64,000 nt of DNA. Origin: Mycolicibacterium nivoides. GTDB lineage: Bacteria > Actinomycetota > Actinomycetes > Mycobacteriales > Mycobacteriaceae. Positions 52,881 to 63,171 of this stretch are shown here, piece after piece (positions within the stretch are counted from its first letter, which is position 1; each line of letters opens with the position of its first letter). Below the pieces are notes generated by a model, which made no database searches, was not told the DNA's origin, and was given only the letters and a program-made list of their open reading frames with translations. The stretch is taken from assembly GCF_003855255.1 (NCBI RefSeq), contig NZ_CP034072.1, positions 3,028,627-3,092,626 on the forward strand, written 5' to 3'. A program made the position numbers and the translations under genes.

Positions 52881-55418
52881 GTGAGTACGTCGGCGCCGAA
52901 CCCCACCAAACGCGGTGAGCTGCGCATATATCTGGGTGCGGCTCCCGGCGTGGGCAAGACCTACGCGATGCTCGGTGAGGCGCACCGCAGGCTCGAACGC
53001 GGCACCGACCTGGTTGCCGCGGTGGTCGAGACGCACGGGCGCAAGAAAACCGCCGACCTGCTCGACGGCATCGAGACCATCCCGCCGCGCTACGTCGAGT
53101 ACCGGGGAGGCAGCTTCCCCGAACTCGACGTGGCCGCGGTGCTGGCCCGCAATCCCCAGGTGGTGCTGGTCGACGAACTCGCCCACACCAACACCCCGGG
53201 CAGCAAGAACCCCAAGCGCTGGCAGGACGTCGAGGAACTGCTCGAAGCCGGGATCACCGTGATATCAACGGTCAACGTCCAGCACCTGGAAAGCCTCAAC
53301 GACGTGGTCACCCAGATCACCGGAATCGAGCAGCAGGAGAAGGTTCCCGACGAGGTGGTCCGGGCGGCCGACCAGATCGAGTTGGTCGACATCACCCCGG
53401 AGGCGCTGCGCCGCAGGCTGTCCCACGGCAACGTGTACGCGCCGGAGCGCGTCGACGCCGCACTGTCGAACTACTTCCGGCGCGGAAACCTCACCGCACT
53501 GCGCGAACTGGCCCTGCTGTGGCTGGCCGACCAGGTCGACGCCGCACTGGCCAAATACCGTGCCGACAACAAGATCACCGACACCTGGGAGGCCCGCGAG
53601 CGCGTGGTGGTCGCCGTCACCGGCGGCGCCGAGTCGGAAACCCTGGTGCGCAGGGCATCCCGCATCGCGTCGAAATCCAGCGCCGAACTGATGGTGGTGC
53701 ACGTCGTTCGCGGGGACGGCCTGTCAGGGGTTTCGGCACCGCAGATGGGCAAGGTGCGCGAGCTGGCCACCAGCCTCGGGGCCACTGTGCACACCGTCGT
53801 CGGCGACGACGTCCCCACCGCGCTCTTGGATTTCGCCCGCGAGCGCAATGCCACCCAGCTGGTGCTGGGCACGTCGAGGCGGTCCCGCTGGGCCCGGATG
53901 TTCGACGAGGGCATCGGCGCGGTCGTGGTGCAGCATTCCGGCAAGATCGACGTGCACATGGTGACCCATGAGCAGGCCCGTCGCGGCTTCGGCTGGTCGA
54001 CGGCCACACCCCGGCAGCGCCACATCGCTTCCTGGCTCGCCAGCCTGGTGGTTCCGTCGGCGATCTGCCTGGCGATCGTGACCCTGCTGGACCCGTATCT
54101 GGGGGTCAGCGGCGAGAGCGCCCTGTTCTTCATCGGCGTGCTGATCGTCGCGCTGCTCGGTGGCGTTGCCCCCGCCGGACTCTCGGCGCTGCTGTCCGGG
54201 CTGTTGCTCAACTACTTCCTGGTCGACCCGCGCCACACATTCACCATCGCCGAACCCGACAGTGCGGTCACCGTCGTCGTGCTCCTGTTGGTCGCGGTGG
54301 CGGTCGCGGCGCTGGTCGACGGTGCCGCCAGCCGGGCACGCGAAGCCAGGAAGGCCTCCCAGGAAGCCGAGCTGCTGACCTTGTTCGCCGGGTCGGTGCT
54401 GCGCGGTGCGGATCTGACCACCCTGTTGGAACGGTTGCGGGAGACGTACTCCCAACGGGCGGTGAGCCTACTGAGGGAACGCAACGGCACCGCCGACATC
54501 GTGGCCTGCGTGGGCACCAAGCCGTGCGCAGACGTGGACACCGCTGACACCGCGATCGAAGTCGGGGACGACGAATTCTGGCTGCTGATGGCCGGACGGA
54601 AACTGGCCGCGCGCGATCGCCGCGTGCTGAGCGCCGTCGCGAAACAGGCTGCCGGGCTGGTCAAACAGCGCGAGCTCACCGAGGAAGCCGGCAAGGCCGC
54701 CGCCATCGCGCAGGCCGATGAACTGCGCCGCTCGCTGCTGTCGGCGGTCAGCCATGACCTGCGCACCCCGCTGGCCGCGGCCAAGGCTGCCGCCTCGAGC
54801 CTGCGCAGCGAGGACATCGACTTCTCGGCCGAGGACACCGCCGAACTGCTGGCCACCATCGAGGAATCCATCGACGCGCTCACGGCGCTCGTCGGCAACC
54901 TGCTCGACTCGTCCCGGCTGTCGGCCGGGGTGGTCCGCCCCGAGCTGCGCCGGGTGTACCTGGAGGAGACGACGCAGCGTGCTCTGCTGGGAATCAGCAG
55001 GGGCGCCACCGGATTCACCCGCGAGGGCCTGGACCGGGTCAAGGTCGACGTCGGCGATGCGGTGGCGATGGCCGACGCTGGGCTGCTCGAGCGGGTGCTG
55101 GCCAACCTGATCGACAACGCGCTGCGGTACGCGCCCGGCGGTCCCATCCGGGTGAGTGCCGGGCAGGTGGCCGACCGGGTGCTGATCGCGGTGATCGACG
55201 AAGGGCCCGGGGTGCCACGCGGGGTTGAGGAACAACTCTTCGCCCCCTTCCAGCGACTCGGCGATCACGACACCAGCATCGGCGTCGGGCTGGGCCTGTC
55301 CGTTGCCCGCGGCTTCGTCGAAGCCATGGGCGGGACCATCTCGGCGACCGACACCCCCGGCGGTGGCCTGACCGTCGAAATCGACCTTGCTGCACCGCCA
55401 AAGGACGAACCGGCATGA
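52881..55418 (+). CDS. kdpD: KdpD, sensor histidine kinase for potassium and turgor
   Basis: An 845-residue kinase. The N-terminal KdpD domain has a Walker A APGVGKTYAML and a DELAHTN Walker B region; a universal-stress-like domain follows (about 245-365); four TM helices at about 385-480; then the kinase core with phosphorylated H625 (SAVSHDLRTPL), an N-box (NLIDNALRYA) and G-boxes (DEGPGVPRG, GVGLGLSVARG). Start GTG 52881. It is followed by kdpE in an ATGA overlap. It senses low K+ or osmotic stress and phosphorylates KdpE. Confidence 0.96.
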   Translation: MSTSAPNPTKRGELRIYLGAAPGVGKTYAMLGEAHRRLERGTDLVAAVVETHGRKKTADLLDGIETIPPRYVEYRGGSFPELDVAAVLARNPQVVLVDELAHTNTPGSKNPKRWQDVEELLEAGITVISTVNVQHLESLNDVVTQITGIEQQEKVPDEVVRAADQIELVDITPEALRRRLSHGNVYAPERVDAALSNYFRRGNLTALRELALLWLADQVDAALAKYRADNKITDTWEARERVVVAVTGGAESETLVRRASRIASKSSAELMVVHVVRGDGLSGVSAPQMGKVRELATSLGATVHTVVGDDVPTALLDFARERNATQLVLGTSRRSRWARMFDEGIGAVVVQHSGKIDVHMVTHEQARRGFGWSTATPRQRHIASWLASLVVPSAICLAIVTLLDPYLGVSGESALFFIGVLIVALLGGVAPAGLSALLSGLLLNYFLVDPRHTFTIAEPDSAVTVVVLLLVAVAVAALVDGAASRAREARKASQEAELLTLFAGSVLRGADLTTLLERLRETYSQRAVSLLRERNGTADIVACVGTKPCADVDTADTAIEVGDDEFWLLMAGRKLAARDRRVLSAVAKQAAGLVKQRELTEEAGKAAAIAQADELRRSLLSAVSHDLRTPLAAAKAAASSLRSEDIDFSAEDTAELLATIEESIDALTALVGNLLDSSRLSAGVVRPELRRVYLEETTQRALLGISRGATGFTREGLDRVKVDVGDAVAMADAGLLERVLANLIDNALRYAPGGPIRVSAGQVADRVLIAVIDEGPGVPRGVEEQLFAPFQRLGDHDTSIGVGLGLSVARGFVEAMGGTISATDTPGGGLTVEIDLAAPPKDEPA

Positions 55419-56116
55419 CACCTACCAACGCCATCAAAACCCGGGTCCTTGTGATCGACGACGAACCGCAGATCCTTCGCGCGCTGCGGATCAACCTGTC
55501 CGTGCGCGGCTACGAGGTCGACACCGCCACCAACGGCGGCCAGGGACTGCGGGCCGCCGCCGATCACCGCCCCGACGTGATCGTGCTCGACCTCGGCCTG
55601 CCCGACATGTCCGGCATCGAGGTGCTCGCCGGACTTCGCGGTTGGCTGTCGGCGCCGGTGATCGTGCTCTCGGCCCGCACCGACTCGTCCGACAAGGTCG
55701 AGGCGCTCGACGCGGGGGCCGATGACTACGTCACCAAACCCTTTGGCATGGACGAGTTCCTGGCCCGGCTGCGCGCTGCGGTGCGCCGCGGTGCGGCGGC
55801 TTCCGAAACGGACGAGCCCGTCATCGAGACCTCGTCGTTCACCGTCGACCTCGCCGCCAAGAAGGTGACCAAGAACAACCACGAGGTGCACCTGACCCCC
55901 ACCGAGTGGGGCATGCTGGAGATGCTGGTGCGCAACCGCGGCAAGCTGGTGGGCCGCGAAGAGCTGCTGCGCGAGGTGTGGGGACCGGCCTACGCGAAGG
56001 AAACCCATTATCTGCGGGTCTATCTGGCGCAGCTGCGTCGCAAGCTCGAGGACGACCCGTCACGCCCGGTCCACCTGCTGACCGAGGCGGGGATGGGGTA
56101 CCGCTTCCAGGAGTAA
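55415..56116 (+). CDS. kdpE: KdpE, OmpR-family response regulator
   Basis: A 233-residue response regulator. The receiver domain has acidic residues DDE (15-17), phosphorylated D59 (VLDLGLPD), Thr/Ser SART and K (YVTKPFG), followed by a winged-helix DNA-binding domain (LTPTEWGMLEMLVRNRGKLVG, KETHYLRVYLAQLRRKL, quoted in part). It should activate the kdp operon; the TAAAG repeats before kdpF are candidate sites. It ends 11 bases before a large hairpin. Confidence 0.96.
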   Translation: MTPTNAIKTRVLVIDDEPQILRALRINLSVRGYEVDTATNGGQGLRAAADHRPDVIVLDLGLPDMSGIEVLAGLRGWLSAPVIVLSARTDSSDKVEALDAGADDYVTKPFGMDEFLARLRAAVRRGAAASETDEPVIETSSFTVDLAAKKVTKNNHEVHLTPTEWGMLEMLVRNRGKLVGREELLREVWGPAYAKETHYLRVYLAQLRRKLEDDPSRPVHLLTEAGMGYRFQE

Positions 56117-56126
56117 CCTCTTGCGC

Positions 56127-56184
56127 CGAGCAGACGCAAAACTGCCCCCTTTTGCGTGAAAAGGGGCAGTTTTGCGTCTGCTCG
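56127..56184. terminator. Long hairpin between convergent genes, GAGCAGACG family
   Basis: Arms 56127-56148 and 56163-56184 are perfect 22-base complements beginning CGAGCAGACGCAAAACTG; four more A-T pairs extend the stem around a bulged C and a GCGTG loop. It sits between the kdpE stop (56116) and the stop of the oxidoreductase remnant (56187), so it can end transcription from both sides. It shares its outer GAGCAGACG core with the hairpin at 59410-59494. Confidence 0.8.
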
Positions 56185-56186
56185 CG

Positions 56187-56702
56187 CTAGGTGGTGACCA
56201 GCACCGGCAAACGCTGCCATCCGGCCGGCTCCCCGACTTTCGCCCGCGAACCCACGGTCAACGCCAGGACCAGCGTCGAGATGAGAGCACCGCGGATCTG
56301 CTCCCACTGCTCGAAGAGCGCGTACCAACGCAGGCCGTCACCGACCTGGCGGCGCTCCAATTCCGCAACCGTGCGGTCGATCTCGCGATAGATCACCGGG
56401 GCATCGTCATCATCGGGCGAACGGGGGTGACCGACCACCGCGGGAGCGTGAGTCCACCGCAGCCCGTGGTCCTCTAGATGCAGCGCGGCCAGCGCAGGCG
56501 AAACCACGGACAACGGGTAGAAGGCGCTGTAGAGGTCGCTGACATACCCCGGGAAGAGTTCGGCGCTCTTCACCGCACCGCCGGGCACCGACTGGGCTTC
56601 GAGCACCATCACGTCCCAGCCCGCATCGGCCAGCATCGCCGCGGCAACCAGGCCGTTGTGACCGGCACCGATCACCACCGCATCGGCATTGTCTGTGCTC
56701 AT
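56187..56702 (-). pseudogene. Truncated CrtI-type FAD oxidoreductase
   Basis: An N-terminal fragment of a phytoene-desaturase-like oxidoreductase: 171 residues from ATG 56702 where the family usually has about 500. The dinucleotide-binding motif AVVIGAGHNGLVAAAMLADAGWDVMVLEA and PGGAVKSAELFPGYVSDLYSAFYPL are intact (quoted in part: VVIGAGHNGLVAAAML, PGGAVKSAELFPG). The C-terminus after about residue 120 (LFEQWEQIRGALISTL then SRAKVGEPAGWQRLPVLVTT) breaks off and joins an unrelated-looking tail ending three bases before the hairpin at 56127-56184. It lacks the substrate domain and is probably non-functional. It is coupled to the SRPBCC gene by ATGA. Confidence 0.72.
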
Positions 56703-57172
56703 TGCGGCTCGGTGCGGCGTTCGGCCAACGCCACCAATCGTTCGGTGCATTCGCGATTGCGGGGATAGGCGACCGCCAACGCCAGCCGGCGCGGCACCCA
56801 GTTCAGCGGACCGCCTACCGGAACCTCCGCCATCTCGATGCGCGATCCCGAAGAGGTGTCACTGAGCCGCAAAGCAATTCGTGCCAGTCCGAAGGGTCTG
56901 GCCTTGGCCAGCAACACCAGTTCCTCACCCGGCGTGCAGGACTCGACGACGGTCTCATCGTTGAGCGCCATCGGCCAGATGCCGATTGTGTGGTGAATCA
57001 CACTGCCGGGGGCCGGCCAATTCGGATCGACCGCACGCATCCGGGTATTGCCCACCACCCACTGCGAGTACGTCCACCCGTCGGCGATGACGTCCCACAC
57101 CTGCTTGCGGGTCGCAGTCGTATCGCGCTTGACGGTGAGGGAACTGTCCACTGCAACCGAGGTTGAGTTCAT
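56699..57172 (-). CDS. SRPBCC-family (START-like) protein
   Basis: A 157-residue protein from ATG 57172 with AAGGA about nine bases upstream; the frame extends to 57229 but without a good start. The RDTTATRKQVWDVIADGWTYSQWVVG opening helix-strand and GSRIEMAEVP strands fit the SRPBCC/polyketide-cyclase-like fold, which binds hydrophobic ligands in a helix-grip cavity. It precedes the truncated oxidoreductase in an ATGA overlap, so the pair was probably once a lipid or carotenoid-like redox module. Confidence 0.8.
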   Translation of the reverse strand: MNSTSVAVDSSLTVKRDTTATRKQVWDVIADGWTYSQWVVGNTRMRAVDPNWPAPGSVIHHTIGIWPMALNDETVVESCTPGEELVLLAKARPFGLARIALRLSDTSSGSRIEMAEVPVGGPLNWVPRRLALAVAYPRNRECTERLVALAERRTEPQ

Positions 57173-57480
57173 GTCACACGATCCTTTCGAATCAGGTTCG
57201 TCCCGGAGGGTCCGGAAATCAGCCGGCATGGCACTGCACCGAATCCGGATGGCACCCGGTCAGCCAGGCCGATGGCCTGGGATAGAACGGACTCGGCTAG
57301 TACCTCGCCGACCCCTCATGAGCGCCTCATCTCGTGCCCGGCGGGACGCGATTCGATCCCAGCGTCACCATGGCGAACATGCGAACGGTCGTGCTTCAAC
57401 CATGGTCATTGGGCTACCCGGCGGTGCCCGAATCAAACGTGGCTGCCGTCCGCAGACAAAAGGCCACCGCTTGTCGATCA

Positions 57481-57529
57481 TTTGCGGGGTTGTGCCGAGT
57501 TTGCGAGTGACGCAGATTACGGTTTGCGC
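57481..57529 (+). promoter_or_regulatory. Three TTTGCG direct repeats before the propionyl-CoA synthetase gene
   Basis: TTTGCGG at 57481, TTTGCGA at 57500 and TTTGCGC at 57523, the last ending two bases before ATG 57531. They lie in the 358-base divergent interval between the SRPBCC gene and this gene; nothing else notable is seen in that interval. TTTGC-type boxes are the targets of the PrpR/RamB regulators of propionate and acetate metabolism, so they may be such sites. This is inference from similarity and position. Confidence 0.35.
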
Positions 57530-57530
57530 T

Positions 57531-59402
<1,872 letters not shown>

Positions 59403-59409
59403 TTCTTCC

Positions 59410-59494
59410 CGCGAGCAGACGTGAATGTACCCGACACGCCGGTGTTTTCGGTACATTCACTGGGGACCCTCCCGCTTGCGGGGGACTGCTCGCG
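59410..59494. terminator. Compound hairpin between prpE and ctpJ, GAGCAGACG family
   Basis: Outer arms CGCGAGCAG (59410-59418) and CTGCTCGCG (59486-59494) enclose two inner hairpins: GTGAATGTACC/GGTACATTCAC (59421-59431 and 59450-59460, with ACAC/GTGT nested inside) and CCCGC-TT-GCGGG at about 59471-59482. The element fits exactly between the stops of two convergent genes (59402 and 59495). Its outer box matches the hairpin after kdpE. Confidence 0.8.
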
Positions 59495-61450
59495 CTAGGG
59501 AAGCCGGGGCCAGGCGCGGTTGCGCAGCAGCCGCAACCCGTTGAGGGCGACCAGGATGGTCGAGCCCTCGTGACCGGCAACGCCCAGCGGTAACGGCAAG
59601 TGTCCGAACAGGTCCCAGGTCACCAGGACGGTGATGACGGTGCCCGCGATGACCAGGTTGGCGATGACCAGCCGCCGGGCCCGCTTGGACAGCGCGACCA
59701 CAGAGGCGATCGCCGAGAGGTCATCGCCGACGGTGACGACGTCGGCGGTGTCGACGGTGAGATCGGCACCGCTGCGCCCCATCGCCATCGACGAATGCGC
59801 GGACGCCATGGCCGGCGCGTCGTTGACCCCGTCGCCCACCATGAGAACCCGACGCCCACCGGATTCCAGTTCCCGGACCGCGGTGGCCTTGTCTTCGGGC
59901 AGCAGTCCGGCCCGCACATCCTCGATGCCCAGCTGCCCGGCCAGTTGCGCTGCCGCGGCATGGTTGTCACCGGTGAGCAGCACGGGCGAGCATCCGGTAA
60001 GGGACCGAAGCGCCCGCACGGCGGCGGTCGCGCCCGGGCGGGCCTGGTCACGCAGCCCCAGCACCCCGATGGCGTGGCCGTCGACGGTCACGACGACGGC
60101 GGTCGCCCCGGTCCCCTCGATCTCGGCCACCGCCGCTATCGCCGGGCCCGCATACGCCGCGGGGCTGAGTACCTCGACCGGGCGCCGGTCGACGGTCGCC
60201 CGGACCCCGCGGCCCGCGCAGGCGGTGAAGCCGGTGGCCTCGGGCACCGCGACGGCGCGGGATGCCGCCTCGGCGACGATGGCCCGCCCGATCGGGTGCT
60301 CACTGAATTGTTCTGCGGCAGCGGCGGTTGCGAGGACCCGGTCGGACTCCACCTCGCCGAGGGGCACCACGTCCGATACCCGCGGAGCGCCGGTGGTCAG
60401 TGTTCCGGTCTTGTCGAGCACGACGACGTCGGTGTCGGCCAGCCGCTCCATGGCGACCGCGGATTTCACCAGCACGCCGCGCCGGCTGGCATTGGCTATC
60501 GCGCACAGCAGGGGCGGCATGGTGGCGAGCACGACCGCGCATGGCGAGGCGACGATCATGAAAGTCATGGCGCGCAACAGAGTTGAGCGCAGATCGGCGC
60601 CCAGCGCCAGCGGCACCGCGAACAGCGCCAGGGTCGCGACCACCACGACCACCGAATAGCGCTGCTCGACCTTCTCGATGAACAGCTGCGTTTTGGCCTT
60701 GGTCGCCGAGGCCGCGGCGACGGCCGCGACGATGCGGGCCATCACCGTGCTCGACGGATCCCGAGTGACCGTTACCTGCAGCGCCCCAGCAGTGTTGAGC
60801 GTCCCGGCGAAGACGTCGTCACCCACCTGTTTGACGACGGGCAGCGGTTCACCGGTGATCGAGGACTGGTCGACGTCGGAGGACCCACCGGTCACGGTGC
60901 CATCAGCCGAGATCCGCTCCCCGGGCCGGATGAGGATGCGGTCGCCGGGCCGCAGCGACTCTGCGGCGACGGTGCGCTGGGTGCCGTCGTCCTCGAACAA
61001 TGTCGCATCGGGCGGGGCCAGGTCGAGCAACCCGCGCACCGAACGTTCCGTGCGAGCGGTGGCCACATCCTCCAGCGCGCCTGACGTCGCGAAGATGACG
61101 ATCAACAGTGCGCCGTCGAATACCTGCCCGATGGATGCCGCACCGATCGCCGCCAGGATCATCAGCAGGTCGACATCGAGCGTGCGGTCACGCAGTGCCC
61201 GCACGCTCGACACCGCGGATTGCCAACCGCCTGCGAGATAGCACGCGAGATACAGCGTCCACCACAGCGGTTGTGGCGCATCGGCCAACTGCACAACCAC
61301 GCCGCAGAGCATCAACCCCAGTGCCGCGACGGCCCAGCGCACCGAGTCCAGAGACCAGATCCACGTGCCGATCCGGCGCGCACCGCCGGGCCGGGCGGTG
61401 CCGTCATGGCCCTCACGCACCGGCAACCGGTCGGCCGACAGAGCGGTCAT
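59495..61450 (-). CDS. ctpJ: CtpJ, P1B-4-type metal-exporting ATPase
   Basis: A 651-residue heavy-metal P-type ATPase from ATG 61450 (GGGAGG about nine bases upstream). The phosphorylated Asp is D346 (VVLDKTGTLTTG), the metal-site motif is SPC at 302-304, and near the C-terminus HEGSTILVALNGLRLL is the P1B-4 signature. No N-terminal CxxC domain is present. P1B-4 pumps export Co, Ni, Zn or Fe. It is divergent from nmtR, as in M. tuberculosis (nmtR next to ctpJ), so NmtR should repress it in the absence of Ni/Co. Confidence 0.92.
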   Translation of the reverse strand: MTALSADRLPVREGHDGTARPGGARRIGTWIWSLDSVRWAVAALGLMLCGVVVQLADAPQPLWWTLYLACYLAGGWQSAVSSVRALRDRTLDVDLLMILAAIGAASIGQVFDGALLIVIFATSGALEDVATARTERSVRGLLDLAPPDATLFEDDGTQRTVAAESLRPGDRILIRPGERISADGTVTGGSSDVDQSSITGEPLPVVKQVGDDVFAGTLNTAGALQVTVTRDPSSTVMARIVAAVAAASATKAKTQLFIEKVEQRYSVVVVVATLALFAVPLALGADLRSTLLRAMTFMIVASPCAVVLATMPPLLCAIANASRRGVLVKSAVAMERLADTDVVVLDKTGTLTTGAPRVSDVVPLGEVESDRVLATAAAAEQFSEHPIGRAIVAEAASRAVAVPEATGFTACAGRGVRATVDRRPVEVLSPAAYAGPAIAAVAEIEGTGATAVVVTVDGHAIGVLGLRDQARPGATAAVRALRSLTGCSPVLLTGDNHAAAAQLAGQLGIEDVRAGLLPEDKATAVRELESGGRRVLMVGDGVNDAPAMASAHSSMAMGRSGADLTVDTADVVTVGDDLSAIASVVALSKRARRLVIANLVIAGTVITVLVTWDLFGHLPLPLGVAGHEGSTILVALNGLRLLRNRAWPRLP

Positions 61451-61488
61451 CGAGTGCGCCTCCCGTTCATCCTCGCCGTACACACCTA

Positions 61489-61532
61489 AGATATTTAAAC
61501 ATGTAGAGATTGAAATGTATCACCTACATTTT
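61489..61532. promoter_or_regulatory. AT-rich divergent operator region of nmtR and ctpJ
   Basis: An unusually AT-rich block in a GC-rich genome, containing ATATTTAAACATG and GAAATGTATC around an ACAT...ATGT inverted arrangement (61499-61518). It lies in the 106-base gap between the divergent nmtR and ctpJ starts. NmtR is known to bind such AT-rich imperfect palindromes, so this is the likely operator for both promoters. Confidence 0.55.
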
Positions 61533-61556
61533 GGGCCACGTGCTTGAATGAATGCC

Positions 61557-61910
61557 ATGGGTCACGGAGTTGAGGGGCGGGCGACACCGGCAGCGTCCCT
61601 CGACGCAGCCTCGGCGGCCAAAGTTGCCGAGACCCTGCAGGCCCTGGCCTCCCCCAACCGATTGCTGATCCTGACCCGACTGCGGGAATCGCCGTGCTCG
61701 GTCACCGAACTGTCCGCGGCGGTCGGCATGGAACAGCCCGCGGTCTCCAATCAGCTCCGGCTATTGCGGGCGCTGGGACTGGTGACCGGCGACAGGTACG
61801 GCCGCAATATCGTGTACCGGCTTTACGACAGCCATGTGGCGCAACTTCTCGACGAAGCCATCTACCACATCGAGCATCTCCGACTGGGCGCCCGCGACAC
61901 CACCGCTTGA
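61557..61910 (+). CDS. nmtR: NmtR, ArsR/SmtB-family nickel/cobalt sensor
   Basis: A 117-residue metalloregulator. ATG 61557 gives the conserved N-terminus MGHGVEG, whose Gly2 and His3 are metal ligands in M. tuberculosis NmtR; the ATG nine bases earlier would block this. The HTH is SVTELSAAVGMEQPAVSNQLRLL. The alpha-5 metal site D91, H93, H104, H107 falls at exactly the numbering of the M. tuberculosis protein; H109 is replaced by Arg. It should release DNA on Ni(II) or Co(II) and derepress ctpJ. Confidence 0.94.
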   Translation: MGHGVEGRATPAASLDAASAAKVAETLQALASPNRLLILTRLRESPCSVTELSAAVGMEQPAVSNQLRLLRALGLVTGDRYGRNIVYRLYDSHVAQLLDEAIYHIEHLRLGARDTTA

Positions 61911-62130
61911 ACCCCTAAACGCGCTGCAGCCAAAGAGTTTCACGCATTGTTCACTTCAGCGGCCGACCCGAAACAAGCCTCGTGGGCAAAACTCGCGCCG
62001 TTGCCGGAATCCTTTATTTTCGCCGTGACCCGAACTATTGTGAAGTCGTTATATGTTGATGTCCGCCCAAACTCGGGAGTTTGCTGCCGGCCATACCGGC
62101 GGTACCCGAACAGTGAGGAGTTGAACAACG

Positions 62131-62229
62131 ATGCGCATGGCAACCAAGGGATCCTGCACCTGTCGCTGCAATGCCTGCGACGGTGGCCACCACTGCGGAA
62201 ACCCCCCGAACTGCAACGCGCGGCGCTGA
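62131..62229 (+). CDS. 32-residue Cys-rich peptide, metallothionein-like
   Basis: ATG 62131 with GAGGAG ten bases upstream encodes 32 residues. Six cysteines at 9, 11, 13, 16, 22 and 28 (pattern C-x-C-x-C-x2-C-x5-C-x5-C) and adjacent histidines H20 and H21 form the core (CTCRCNACDGGHHC), with Arg at the end and no hydrophobic segment. Such a peptide would chelate soft metal ions. It lies between nmtR and a ZIP transporter in a metal cluster and is followed by a hairpin. It is not MymT, whose sequence is different. Function inferred; it is missed by routine gene finders. Confidence 0.6.
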   Translation: MRMATKGSCTCRCNACDGGHHCGNPPNCNARR

Positions 62230-62236
62230 CGCCGTC

Positions 62237-62273
62237 GGTGGCCTGTCGTCCGGGCAACCGGCGACAGGTCACC
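62237..62273 (+). terminator. Hairpin after the Cys-rich peptide gene
   Basis: GGTGGCCTGTCG (62237-62248) and CGACAGGTCACC (62262-62273) pair at 11 of 12 positions around a 13-base loop, seven bases after the stop of the 32-residue peptide. It likely terminates that short transcript. Confidence 0.6.
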
Positions 62274-62441
62274 ACCCCTAACCGCTACGCCGCCTGATCA
62301 TCGGGCCATAACCTCATCGATCGCACCGATCGGTCGTGCGATTTCGCGCTGTCTCGCCTCTCAGGCCGTTCTCTCCGGCATTTTTCTCCCCGCCGCCCCC
62401 AATTTCCCGGTTCCCATCCTGCGCTGTCTTATGCTGCGGGC

Positions 62442-63146
62442 GTGCTCACCGCGCTGACCTGGGGCCTGGTCGCTGCATCCTCGCTGCTCATCGGCGCGGT
62501 CGCCGGCGTGGTCCGGGACTGGAATCAACGCCTTGTCGGCCTGGTCCTCGGATTCGGCGCCGGGGCGCTCATCTCCAGCATCTCCTTCGAACTCGCCGAG
62601 GAAGGCTTCCGGGCCAGTGGCGCCTGGGCGGTGGCCCTCGGTCTCGCGGTCGGAGCCGTGGTGTTCTATCTCGCGGACAAGGCAGTAGATCGGCTGGGCC
62701 GCAAGGGAACCCAGACCGCCGGGCTGCCCCTGCTCCTCGGCGCCCTGCTCGACGGCATTCCCGAACAGGCCGCCCTCGGCATCGGCATCGCGGCCGGAGC
62801 CGGCGTCAGCCTGGCCCTTGTGGTGTCCATCTTCGTGTCGAACCTGCCCGAATCCATCGGATCGGCCAGCGACATGAAATCCGCGGGAGAACCGGCCCGC
62901 CGGATCGTGGGCAGCTGGGCGGCGATCGCCGCACTGTGCGCGCTGGCCACCGTCGGCGGCTATCAGCTGCAGAACGTGGCCGGCGCCGAATTCCGGGGAG
63001 GCATCAACGGTTTCGCCGCCGGGGCGCTGTTGGTCATGCTGGTGGGCTCGATGATCCCGGAGGCCACCGAGAAAGCCAAGGAGAACGCCGGCCTGGCGGC
63101 CGTGCTCGGTTTCGCCGTCGCCGCGGGATTGTCGCTGGCCGGGTGA
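62442..63146 (+). CDS. ZIP-family metal transporter
   Basis: A 234-residue membrane protein with about eight helices from GTG 62442. Family marks are ISFELAEEGF, LGALLDGIPEQAALGIG (helix with the D/H-type metal ligand, here D and E), SNLPESIGSA and GSMIPEATEKA. ZIP proteins import Zn, Fe, Mn or Ni into the cytosol, but some bacterial members work in other directions. A TATGCT -10-like box ends seven bases before the start, so a leaderless transcript is possible. It is in a cluster with NmtR and CtpJ. Confidence 0.88.
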   Translation: MLTALTWGLVAASSLLIGAVAGVVRDWNQRLVGLVLGFGAGALISSISFELAEEGFRASGAWAVALGLAVGAVVFYLADKAVDRLGRKGTQTAGLPLLLGALLDGIPEQAALGIGIAAGAGVSLALVVSIFVSNLPESIGSASDMKSAGEPARRIVGSWAAIAALCALATVGGYQLQNVAGAEFRGGINGFAAGALLVMLVGSMIPEATEKAKENAGLAAVLGFAVAAGLSLAG

Positions 63147-63171
63147 ACCGGCGGCGGGTTAGGTTCGGCAG

